This document shows, piece after piece, positions 21,716 through 28,925 of a stretch of 39,752 nucleotides of DNA. The stretch spans positions 1 through 39,752 of the forward strand of contig NZ_JAUSUG010000035.1 of assembly GCF_030813435.1 (NCBI RefSeq). Direction: 5' to 3'. Source of the DNA: Evansella vedderi. GTDB lineage: Bacteria > Bacillota > Bacilli > Bacillales > Salisediminibacteriaceae. Every line of letters begins with the position of its first letter. Position 1 is the stretch's first letter. A program made the translations under genes and the position numbers. Below the pieces are notes generated by a model that was given only the letters and a program-made list of their open reading frames with translations, ran no database searches and was not told the origin of the DNA.

Positions 21716-22843
21716 GTGAATAAAGCTATGGGAAATGACTGGCAAACGATTATTTCATTAGGTGCAGAGGGTGGAAGTATTACGTTGCTAGGGAAAGAGC
21801 AACATCCTGGGCAATGGGTATTTAAAAAAGCTGTTAATGAGATGAACTTCGATGATCTTGAGGACGAAACTTTTCAACCTACAGAGTCAACAGAAGAAGT
21901 CCGCACATTGAAATCTCCTTTATCTAATCTTGGTAATGAGGCTACCTCGTGGGAAAAAGCAATCAAACTACTAGATCATTATCCGTGGCCAATGCTTAAT
22001 CCTCGTGAAATCCATCCTGCTTTTCGAAAACGTGTTTGGATTGCATTACAAAAGGAGGTTAAGGAGAGGTACGGTGACCGTATAGACTCTTATCGATTAA
22101 ATAAATGGTCTAAACTATGTCTACCAGAATACGCACCAAAAATTGTTACTTTATCAACATGGCTCAAAAACTCAACTCATACAACGGTACTAACAGGTGC
22201 GGGTATGTCTACCGAATCTAACATCCCAGACTTTCGTTCAAAGGAAGGTTGGTGGAATAATATTGATCCAAGAACGGTTGCAACTACCGATGCGCTTAGG
22301 AACAATTATGACTTATTCCATGAATTTTATAGCATGCGGATCAACGGACTTAGAGAATGCACACCTCATAAAGGCCATGAAATTTTAGCTGATTGGGAGC
22401 ATAAAGGGCATATTCAAGCGATTGCAACACAAAACGTTGATGGATTTCATTATGCAGCTGGTAACGAAAATGTCTATGAACTTCATGGATCGATTCACAA
22501 ATTTCGTTGTGAGAACTGCGCTAAGTCTGCGGAAGAGGAGGATTTTTTAAGTAAAAGTAACTGTAAGTATTGTGGTGGAAAGCTCCGGCCAGGTGTCGTT
22601 CTTTTTGGTGAAATGTTACCTGAGGGAAGTTGGAGTGAATCACTTTCTCATTTTCGAAAATCAGATCTTGTTATAGTGATCGGAACAAGCCTTGAGGTTT
22701 ATCCTGCTAGTCAACTTCCCCAAATGACAAATGGAAAAACCGTTTACATTAATGTCGAAGTTAATGCTCACAATCACAATTTTGATCTTATTATTGAAGG
22801 TAAGGCTGGAGAAGTCATGAAGCTAGTAGATGAGTTAGTATGA
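21716..22843 (+). CDS. Sir2-family NAD-dependent deacylase with N-terminal extension (copy B)
   Basis: This 375-residue protein has residues 1-130 as an uncharacterised domain (SLGAEGGSITLLGKE, WVFKKAVNEMNFDDLEDE, SWEKAIKLLDHYPWPMLNP). The sirtuin core covers about 140-375, with GAGMSTESNIPDFRS at 161-175 binding NAD, TQNVDGFH, catalytic His257 in ELHGSI, zinc-binding Cys265, Cys268, Cys283 and Cys286, and VIGTSLEVYPA. All catalytic elements are present, so an NAD+-dependent lysine deacylase is expected, unlike the zinc-less NAD-depleting SIR2 effectors of Thoeris-type defence. GTG 21716 follows AGGAGG. It is in the cassette with the DUF1643-like gene. Close paralogue at 10926. Confidence 0.9.
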   Translation: MNKAMGNDWQTIISLGAEGGSITLLGKEQHPGQWVFKKAVNEMNFDDLEDETFQPTESTEEVRTLKSPLSNLGNEATSWEKAIKLLDHYPWPMLNPREIHPAFRKRVWIALQKEVKERYGDRIDSYRLNKWSKLCLPEYAPKIVTLSTWLKNSTHTTVLTGAGMSTESNIPDFRSKEGWWNNIDPRTVATTDALRNNYDLFHEFYSMRINGLRECTPHKGHEILADWEHKGHIQAIATQNVDGFHYAAGNENVYELHGSIHKFRCENCAKSAEEEDFLSKSNCKYCGGKLRPGVVLFGEMLPEGSWSESLSHFRKSDLVIVIGTSLEVYPASQLPQMTNGKTVYINVEVNAHNHNFDLIIEGKAGEVMKLVDELV

Positions 22844-22941
22844 CGGCATCTATTATCCTTTTAACCTAGCGTGAAGGAATAAACAATTAATTAAAGAAAT
22901 GATTTTAAGTTAGTTAAATGAATTAAAGGGGGAGCCTTCTA

Positions 22942-23178
22942 TTGGAGTTCAAAGATTATTTAGTGCAGAAACATGTATTAAAAAAAGGAGAAAGGAAGTT
23001 GAAGGAGGTATCTGTAGAGCAATATATAAGTAGATTAAAAAACATGCGTAGTGAAGGAATATATAACGAAGAAAAACTAATTGACACCGTTTTAGAAGGG
23101 AAAATCCAAGAGCGTTATAAGGATTGGAAAACGTATGTAAAGACGATTGAGCATTATCTATCATCTAAAAACTATTAA
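22942..23178 (+). CDS. Small helical protein (cassette copy B)
   Basis: This 78-residue protein is all-helical and highly charged (KEVSVEQYISRLKNMRSEGI, LEGKIQERYKDWKTYVKTIE). The pattern resembles a SAM-like core-binding fold as in the N-terminus of tyrosine recombinases, but it stands alone and I would not call it an integrase. TTG 22942 follows GGGGGAG. It lies 98 bases after the sirtuin. A decayed equivalent at 12177-12305 keeps the same position relative to sirtuin copy A, so it belongs to the cassette. Confidence 0.55.
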   Translation: MEFKDYLVQKHVLKKGERKLKEVSVEQYISRLKNMRSEGIYNEEKLIDTVLEGKIQERYKDWKTYVKTIEHYLSSKNY

Positions 23179-23265
23179 ATACACAAGTGATAGACATCCC
23201 TAGTAATGAGTTTTCTGATTTATTGGGTAAGTTTAAATTTATGATTGTGAAAGGGGGGGAATAGG

Positions 23266-23687
23266 TTGACATTTGACGAACTTGCAAGTCGATTGAAAGA
23301 GGAGATTGAAAGTGTCTCAGGTTGTTACACCAAAACAACACCAAAAAAAGGGAGTGGATTCACTCCATATAATGTTCTTGATATCAAGTGGGGGCAGGTT
23401 GATGTAACAGATTCCAGGGTTCGAGTCGTTTTAGACCTTTACCCAGGTAGATATGAATTAGAAGAGCTTGTAAAAAGGCTACAAATACCAGAAAAGAGGA
23501 AGGGAGCACGTCAAACAGGAATGTTTATAAAACCGACAGAAAAGGCAGTTCCTTCTTATGATGCTTTGGAAATCTCTCTGATCCTCAATATTTTGAAAAT
23601 GTAGATGAAGTGAAAATAAAAAAGATACTAACATTTGTAAAGCAAGCAGCGATGGAATCTCACTTCAAAACGGAGTACAGTCGTTAA
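23266..23687 (+). pseudogene. Small hypothetical gene frameshifted in a CT repeat
   Basis: TTG 23266, after GGGGGGG, opens 112 codons (MTFDELASRLKEEIESVSGC, then WGQVDVTDSRVRVVLDLYPG) and stops at 23604 soon after AATCTCTCTGATCC. Removing two bases from the CTCTCT run (23573-23579) restores a continuous frame, EISDPQYFENVDEVKIKKIL and on to HFKTEYSR with stop at 23685-23687, giving about 140 residues. The C-terminal frame is clearly coding in style. This is either a recent mutation or a phase-variable repeat. The protein family is unknown. It lies directly downstream of the sirtuin cassette. Confidence 0.6.
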
Positions 23688-23691
23688 AACG

Positions 23692-23865
23692 AGAATTTTG
23701 CGGAACTAATAAAAATGGGTTTGGGTTGGAGATATAACATATAAGGAAGGTTGGTTTTATTTAGCGTCAATCATGGATTTATATTCTAGAGGTATAATTG
23801 GTGGAGCTATGGGCCATAGAATGACAAAAGAATAGTCATTACAGCCTTAAAACGACCAATTATAT
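23692..23865 (+). mobile_element. Decayed IS3-family transposase OrfB fragment
   Basis: The frame 23719-23835 reads [20 protein letters not shown], then [18 protein letters not shown], the rve integrase-core region of IS3-family OrfB with two of the DDE-type Asp residues (GDITY, MDLYSR). A missing base at GAATAGTC breaks the continuation, which then reads LVITALKR. The N-terminal part and the final Glu region are absent. It is a non-functional scar, and the same family lies at the left window edge. Confidence 0.8.
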
Positions 23866-24015
23866 CGCCCATCACTTCATAGCTAACATCTTCTTCTAAC
23901 TTTTCACCCTTTTGACCTAATCACATTAATGTTATGTCTAGCACTCATAACAGAAAAATAAGAAAAAAAGGGGGGAGATTTCCGCTAAAATGAAGTCGGA
24001 GTTCACAATTTGTTC

Positions 24016-24063
24016 GGTTCAATATCTTGTTCAATAAGTTGGTCAATATGGTGGTCAATACAC
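24016..24063. repeat. Four tandem 12-bp units, consensus TGKTCAATANNN
   Basis: GGTTCAATATCT, TGTTCAATAAGT, TGGTCAATATGG and TGGTCAATACAC follow one another exactly (24016-24027, 24028-24039, 24040-24051, 24052-24063). The spacing equals four codons. A minus-strand frame through it reads VLTT-ILTN-LLNK-ILNR. Either a fossil of a protein with four-residue repeats or an iteron-like DNA array. Confidence 0.55.
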
Positions 24064-24594
24064 CGTTCTCGAACCCTATATCACACGTTGACTTTGGTTC
24101 AGTATCCCCGTCAGCGATTCCGTCAGCGACTGACGTAGCCACTGACGAGGATTTTGTTATCAAAATACACGTCAGAATCGCGCCATTACTGCATTCTTCT
24201 ATCCTCTCAAAAACATTAAAATAACCAGGACTATATTACCCCCTGATCCTGCTAAAAAGGACCTTTTTTGCCCATGAAATGAACGCTTGAATTTAGGGGT
24301 TTTAAAGTACCTAGAAGCACCAAAAAAAAGAGCCGTTTTCTGATCTTTTTGTTCGCTTTTTCGTCTATGTTGATAGATTTAAACCTAAGACCCTGAAGGC
24401 CAGTCAGGTCTGTTAACGGCATAGCGATTGTTGTAACACAACTAGATCTACTTTTACATAAAACTTACGAAGAACAATATATTCATCGGCGTACTCTCTA
24501 ACCGTCGTAACTGGAACTGTACTGTCTATTCTAATGAAGGTGTCTTTGATTCCTCTCGATTTTCAGAGTTATCTAATGGAGAAAAATGAAAAAA

Positions 24595-24650
24595 TGAGTA
24601 CATTGAGGTTAACCTTTTTATTGCGTAATAGACGTTATACTATTCAATAT
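24595..24650. repeat. Degenerate copy of the TTATTACGTAGTA repeat
   Basis: GGTTAACCTTTTTATTGCGT, then AATAGACGTTATACTATTCAA, parallels 12911-12950 (GGTTAACTCTTGTATTACGT, AGTAGACGGTTTACTATGCAA). Confidence 0.45.
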
Positions 24651-24671
24651 ACAATTATATTCCACAGGCTG

Positions 24672-24735
24672 TCGCGATTGCTGTTGACCAAAGTCTAAAT
24701 CCTCGGTAAAGATAAGAAGGGTTAGGCTTTTTCTC
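24672..24735. repeat. Terminator-bearing dispersed repeat, copy 3
   Basis: TGTCGCGATT and CCAAAGTCTAAATCCTCGG, then TAAAGATAAGAAGGGTTAGG and CTTTTT. Arms GTCTAA/TTAGGC are imperfect. On the minus strand it lies six bases past the DprA stop and could end that transcript. Confidence 0.55.
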
Positions 24736-24740
24736 AGTTT

Positions 24741-25727
24741 TTAAAAAAGTGAACTTTGTTTGTAATTTGCCATTTTCATACTGTTAGCTTGGTTTGTCGG
24801 TGTGTTGACAGAAATCCTTTCTATTAATGTCTGATATGTTTTTTTCATTTCTTCATCAAATGTATCGTAACATTCTACACTATCTAAAACAGGAGTACCA
24901 TTAGAGATTAATTCAAGGTTACCCTGTACAGCGCTTTCTTCTTGTTCTAAAGGAATGGGTGTAAATAGAAAACGTTGGAATTTTTTTGCGAATTTTATTG
25001 TATGTTGGGTTCCTCCTTTCAATGGAGTTTGAACAGGGCAAACCCCAAGAGCTAAGGCACTTTGAATACGATCTCGTTTAACAAAATTACCTTTGTTATT
25101 CTGAGTCTCAATAGGTGTCTCGCTTATTAAGAGACCATTCTTTTTCAAAATTTCTTTAGAGAGCCCCTTATTTTCAATAGGATAAATTTTTGTCAAATCT
25201 CCTGCTAGCACAGCTAGGGTTTTCCCTTCTTTCACTTGGAGTGCTCCTTGATGCGCAGCGGTGTCAATGCCGAGAGCCAAGCCGCTGACAATTGTATAAT
25301 CACGTTGGGCAAAAGTGGATGCAATTTTTTTTGCAGAGGCTATCCCGATCCTTGTAGGTTTTCGGGTTCCTACAATTGCTAACATTTTATTCCCCTTTAA
25401 TAATTCGAAATTTCCTTTAGCATATATAACAGCAGGAGCATCATTAATTAATTGTAACAAAGGTGGATAGTAATCACTGTTAATTGGGATAACTGTTATG
25501 TCTTTTTGTTCATGTGCTTCAATATGGCATAAAGCTTTTTCTTTAGTTTTCTGCATATATGATTGATCTGTTAGTAGTTCTTGAACGTTCTTATTTACAA
25601 CTGTAATAAAATTGGGATTTGAAAGGTGGGAAAAGTCTGCACTAGGATTATGTCTATATAACTTTACGATGCCAGAATTACCCAATCCTTTGACAAGTGA
25701 AAGTGTGACCCAAAATAGCTTTGACAT
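24741..25727 (-). CDS. DprA/Smf-like DNA-processing protein, divergent
   Basis: This 328-residue protein has a helical N-terminal part (LSLVKGLGNSGIVKLYRH, residues 8-25, the helix-hairpin region of DprA) and then the Rossmann domain: LAIVGTRKPTRIGIASAKKI, YTIVSGLALGIDTAAHQGAL, KTLAVLAGDLTKIYPIENK. These are hallmark DprA motifs. The later conserved segment is altered: the usual RNRIIAGLS reads RDRIQSALALG, and the SGSLITA element reads GGTQHTIKFA. DprA normally binds ssDNA and loads RecA. Defence-associated homologues such as ShosA act as antitoxins to phosphoribosyltransferases. ATG 25727 has AGGAG seven bases upstream. It is divergent from the vWA-kinase operon, sharing a 277-base intergenic control region, and probably belongs to that system. 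Confidence 0.82.
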   Translation of the reverse strand: MSKLFWVTLSLVKGLGNSGIVKLYRHNPSADFSHLSNPNFITVVNKNVQELLTDQSYMQKTKEKALCHIEAHEQKDITVIPINSDYYPPLLQLINDAPAVIYAKGNFELLKGNKMLAIVGTRKPTRIGIASAKKIASTFAQRDYTIVSGLALGIDTAAHQGALQVKEGKTLAVLAGDLTKIYPIENKGLSKEILKKNGLLISETPIETQNNKGNFVKRDRIQSALALGVCPVQTPLKGGTQHTIKFAKKFQRFLFTPIPLEQEESAVQGNLELISNGTPVLDSVECYDTFDEEMKKTYQTLIERISVNTPTNQANSMKMANYKQSSLF

Positions 25728-25906
25728 AGCAATTCTCCTTTGAGATTTCATTAGTAAGGAATTTTAATTTCTTAAACATATCAGTATGATACCCGGTCAT
25801 ACAGCACGATTCAATAATAACCGATAGTTGTAATCTTTAAATTACTTAAATTACTATTAATAAGTTTGTCTAATAAACGGTTTTTTCAAGAATTAATGTA
25901 AAAATA

Positions 25907-25932
25907 TGCTATAATTACTATAGATTTATAGT
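25907..25932 (+). promoter_or_regulatory. Extended -10 promoter and palindrome for the eight-gene operon
   Basis: TGCTATAAT (25907-25915) is an extended -10 element; the -35 is weak. Directly downstream, at the expected transcription start, ACTATA-GATT-TATAGT (25917-25932) is a perfect inverted repeat that could be an operator. The vWA start codon lies 73 bases further on. Confidence 0.55.
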
Positions 25933-26004
25933 ATAAAAGTAAGAGTTAAATTGAAAGTGCTTTTTCATAAATATAGTTTAAATTACATAGTTGAGGTGTT
26001 TAGA

Positions 26005-26715
26005 ATGGGATTAAATGATTTTGTTATTTCAAATGCTCGTCCATTGCCAGTATTTATCCTAGTGGATGCTAGCGGAAGTATGCAGGGACCGAAAATGGAT
26101 ATGGTAAACAATTCATTGAAAGAAATGGTTGCATCCTTATCTAATATAGAAGGTGCAAAGGGACAAATTGAAGTAAGCTTAATTAAAATTAGCGAAGGTG
26201 TGGAAGTAATTCAGCCCCTAGAAAAGGTTGAAAATGTTGTTCTACCAGAGCTTTCTGCAAGCGGGCGGACACCCATAGGGAAAAGTGTTGAAAAAGTTGT
26301 TCAAATGATTGAAGACAAGACAGTTGTTCCTGATCGTGCTTATACACCTGTAATTATACTAATTAGTGATGGTATACCAACAGATATAACAAGAGAAATG
26401 TATGATAATAGACCTATTAAAAAGGAACAGTATTTAGAATGGGCGCCTTTAAACAACCTCCATACTGCTTCTAAAAGTAGGAAATGTATGAGACTAGCTT
26501 TAGGCATAGGAGGAGACGCAGATTTTGAACTGCTCAAAGCGTTCATTAACAATGAAAAAGTACCTGTAATTAAAGCTGTAGAGGTGACTACCATTGGTAA
26601 GTTTTTTGAATGGGTAACAAGGACAGTAAGCCAGCGGTCCGTTAGTGCAAATCCTAATCAATTTGACGACATACCTTATGAAGACCTCTTTCCTGATGAT
26701 GAATTGGTAATGTAA
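26005..26715 (+). CDS. TerY-like von Willebrand factor A domain protein
   Basis: This 236-residue protein is a single vWA domain. The metal-ion-dependent adhesion site is complete: VDASGSM (Asp21, Ser23, Ser25), the threonine in SASGRTPIGKS (about residue 88), and Asp in LISDGIPTD (about 130). It is close to TerY of tellurite-resistance (Ter) loci, which partners a PP2C phosphatase and a protein kinase in the TerY-P triad. I chose ATG 26005 with GAGGTG upstream over the ATG-less extension from 25951. It is the first gene of the operon; the phosphatase starts two bases after its stop codon. Likely role: Mg2+-dependent scaffold or sensor whose interactions are set by phosphorylation. Confidence 0.88.
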   Translation: MGLNDFVISNARPLPVFILVDASGSMQGPKMDMVNNSLKEMVASLSNIEGAKGQIEVSLIKISEGVEVIQPLEKVENVVLPELSASGRTPIGKSVEKVVQMIEDKTVVPDRAYTPVIILISDGIPTDITREMYDNRPIKKEQYLEWAPLNNLHTASKSRKCMRLALGIGGDADFELLKAFINNEKVPVIKAVEVTTIGKFFEWVTRTVSQRSVSANPNQFDDIPYEDLFPDDELVM

Positions 26716-26716
26716 T

Positions 26717-27508
26717 ATGAAAAAACTAAATTTTCGTTCTGACTTTGCAGAGTATGTAGATGAAGATTTCACAACATTTACGTTTAATGCTATTTCAGTC
26801 AGAGGAGAGCGTCATCAAAAGGACAACGAACATAACCAAGATTATTTTAAATGCTCTGTGAAAAGTGATTTAAAATATGCAATTGTTGCAGATGGTTTAG
26901 GTTCTGCGAAACATTCACACATAGGGTCAGAAAAGGCCGTAGAGATCCTTGAGGAAATGATAAAGGCCAGTTTTCATCCATTAGCCCCTGTTTCTGAGAT
27001 TGATATATACGAATTCAACAGCAAGTTACTTGAAAAATGGAAGGGTTGTTTTCTAAATGAAACACGGGAATATGATACTACATTATTATATGTCATCATT
27101 TTTAGTCACGGGGTATTAACAGGAAGTATTGGAGATGGATTAATTTTATGGTCCATGAAAAATGAAGTTGTCCATATAAAAGAAGAAAAAAATTCCTTCT
27201 CCAACCAAACCTATTCCTTGGCATCGAATCAAGCTTTAGACTATTTTAAGTTTGACTATACTCCGGTGAATTTCGAAGACGAATTGCCGATTGTATTTAT
27301 CTTGACGACAGATGGGGTATCCGATGACTTAAAACCGGATGTCCTCAAACAATTACCTGCTTATTTGAATAAAGAATTGGAAGATAAAGGTGTGAAAGGG
27401 ATGCAAAAAGTACTTGGAGACTGGATTATTAATTGGGAAACAGAGAATCATTCAGATGATAGAACATTTTGTTTACTTACAATAGGGAAAGCAGGAGAAA
27501 AGGCATGA
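26717..27508 (+). CDS. PP2C-family Ser/Thr phosphatase
   Basis: This 263-residue protein carries all metal-binding motifs of PP2C (PPM) phosphatases: HNQDYF, AIVADGLGSAKHSHIGS (the DGxG motif), DTTLLYVIIFSHG, GSIGDGLILW, LTTDGVSDDLK, and SDDRTF at the C-terminus. Two Mn2+/Mg2+ ions would be held by the Asp residues. It would oppose the kinase encoded next, completing the TerY-P triad. The start is only two bases after the vWA stop with no strong ribosome site, implying translational coupling. Its own stop overlaps the kinase start as ATGA. Confidence 0.88.
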   Translation: MKKLNFRSDFAEYVDEDFTTFTFNAISVRGERHQKDNEHNQDYFKCSVKSDLKYAIVADGLGSAKHSHIGSEKAVEILEEMIKASFHPLAPVSEIDIYEFNSKLLEKWKGCFLNETREYDTTLLYVIIFSHGVLTGSIGDGLILWSMKNEVVHIKEEKNSFSNQTYSLASNQALDYFKFDYTPVNFEDELPIVFILTTDGVSDDLKPDVLKQLPAYLNKELEDKGVKGMQKVLGDWIINWETENHSDDRTFCLLTIGKAGEKA

Positions 27509-28914
27509 AACTCTCAAAAGGTATGGAATTGAAAGACAAGGAAGGACGAACTTACGTATTGAAAGAAAAGATTGGGGAAGGTACACAAGGAGCTGTTTAT
27601 GATACAGAAAATGGATCCTTTCTTATAAAAGTTGTTCGAACAGATGATGAGAAACGGGAAGAAACGATAGAACGTTTTAAATGGATCATGAGACAACGAA
27701 TTCCTAAAGAAGCAAGAATTATAACACCAGTGGCTATTTTGGAAGAGCCATTCACTGGCTATGTTATGAAAAAAGCAAAAGGTCATGTCTCCTTAAATAA
27801 TTTCTTATACCCAGGGACTGTATCTAGTTTAGGTGAGTGGTATAACATTGATACTGGGGGACTTAGAAAAAGGTTAGAAATAGCTGTTTTTTTAAGTAAA
27901 TGTTATCGCCAGCTTCATTTGCAGGGGTTATGTTACTGTGACGTTTCCCCTAATAATATTTTGGTTGGAAGACAACAAAAATCAATAGTTTTAATAGATT
28001 CTGATAATTTAACGTCAACGAATCTTTTCTCAACTTCTGTTTTAGGAACCCCACGCTATATTGCTCCAGAATTGTTTATGCAAACGAAACAACCTAATTC
28101 TATTACAGATACATACTCGTTTGCAGTAATTTTGTTTGAGCTCTTACGGCTGGGGCATCCGTTGATTGGTGATGCCGTATTGGAAGGGACCCCTGAGGAA
28201 GAAGAGGAAGCAGTAAAGGGGAATGCTGTTTATGTAGATCATCCTAGTGACGACAGTAACCGTAATTCCACCCTCTTACCTGCTGACATTATTATAACAA
28301 AGGAATTACAGGAATTATTCCAGAAAATGTTTGTAGATGGATTACATGATTATATGAAAAGACCAACGTTATATGAGTTTACTGCTGCTTTACAAAGGGC
28401 TGAAGATCAGTTAGTTAAATGTGATAACAGTCAATGCCAGGCATACTTCTTTATGCAAGATGCTAGTCATCAGACCTGTCCTTGGTGTGATGAAATAAAA
28501 GAAGGTTTCTGCACCCTTAAGCTTGTTGAAACTTCCAATGTAACAGATGGGCTATTTGAAGGTGGAAAAAAGAAGGTCAGTAGGGAGCTCTCCAGATTAA
28601 CGCTAGATAGTGAAGCAAAAGCCATTTCACGAAGGCATGTAGATTCTTTTGTTTCTCAAGATTCTGATAAGGTAATAGCTATTCTTAAAAGGATTGATAG
28701 GGATCATATTGTATTAAAGAACTGCAGTGATGATGACTTCCTTATTATTAATAAAGATACACGTCAAAGATCTGTTATGAAGCCGGACGATACTAAGAAC
28801 TTAAATATTCATAAAGATAATATCTTGATTGATATTAAGAAAAACCTTGATGAAATTAATACGGTTTTTGAAGAAAATAATGTACTGAAAAGTATTGTAT
28901 TTACTATAAATTAG
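27505..28914 (+). CDS. Ser/Thr protein kinase with C-terminal zinc ribbon (TerY-P kinase)
   Basis: This 469-residue protein has a kinase domain at residues about 15-300: glycine loop IGEGTQGAVY (23-32), catalytic-type Lys42 in FLIKVV, CDVSPNNIL (catalytic Asp146, Asn151; HRD replaced by YCD), metal-binding DSD (165-167) in place of DFG, and GTPRYIAPE (181-189). A zinc ribbon follows at 306-328 (CX4C-X13-CPWC). Residues 340-469 contain an uncharacterised beta-rich part, possibly an FHA-like or sensor domain (ILKRIDRDHIVLKNCSDDDF). ATG 27505 overlaps the phosphatase stop (ATGA), so I rejected the longer upstream start. It phosphorylates unknown targets, plausibly the vWA protein or the ATPases downstream. 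Confidence 0.87.
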   Translation: MKLSKGMELKDKEGRTYVLKEKIGEGTQGAVYDTENGSFLIKVVRTDDEKREETIERFKWIMRQRIPKEARIITPVAILEEPFTGYVMKKAKGHVSLNNFLYPGTVSSLGEWYNIDTGGLRKRLEIAVFLSKCYRQLHLQGLCYCDVSPNNILVGRQQKSIVLIDSDNLTSTNLFSTSVLGTPRYIAPELFMQTKQPNSITDTYSFAVILFELLRLGHPLIGDAVLEGTPEEEEEAVKGNAVYVDHPSDDSNRNSTLLPADIIITKELQELFQKMFVDGLHDYMKRPTLYEFTAALQRAEDQLVKCDNSQCQAYFFMQDASHQTCPWCDEIKEGFCTLKLVETSNVTDGLFEGGKKKVSRELSRLTLDSEAKAISRRHVDSFVSQDSDKVIAILKRIDRDHIVLKNCSDDDFLIINKDTRQRSVMKPDDTKNLNIHKDNILIDIKKNLDEINTVFEENNVLKSIVFTIN

Positions 28915-28925
28915 GGGGAGTAACC

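Larger units (their letters stand above)
23866..24740. other. Gene-free repeat-rich gap before the DprA gene
   Basis: No gene is convincing on either strand. It holds a four-unit 12-bp repeat (24016-24063), CGTCAGCGA/TGACG words between 24109 and 24147, a degenerate TTATTGCGTAATA repeat copy (24595-24650) and the third terminator-bearing repeat (24672-24735). Confidence 0.45.

Noticed and set aside
22942-23178. Integrase or recombinase fragment
   Set aside because: Only a vague resemblance to a core-binding helical fold; no catalytic R-H-R-Y region and the same size is implied by copy A, so it is a standalone small protein.
24001-24224. CRISPR array
   Set aside because: The 12-bp units are contiguous without spacers and no cas gene is nearby.
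27469-27504. Longer kinase start upstream of 27505
   Set aside because: It would overlap phosphatase coding sequence with no ribosome site; ATG 27505 has the typical ATGA coupling.
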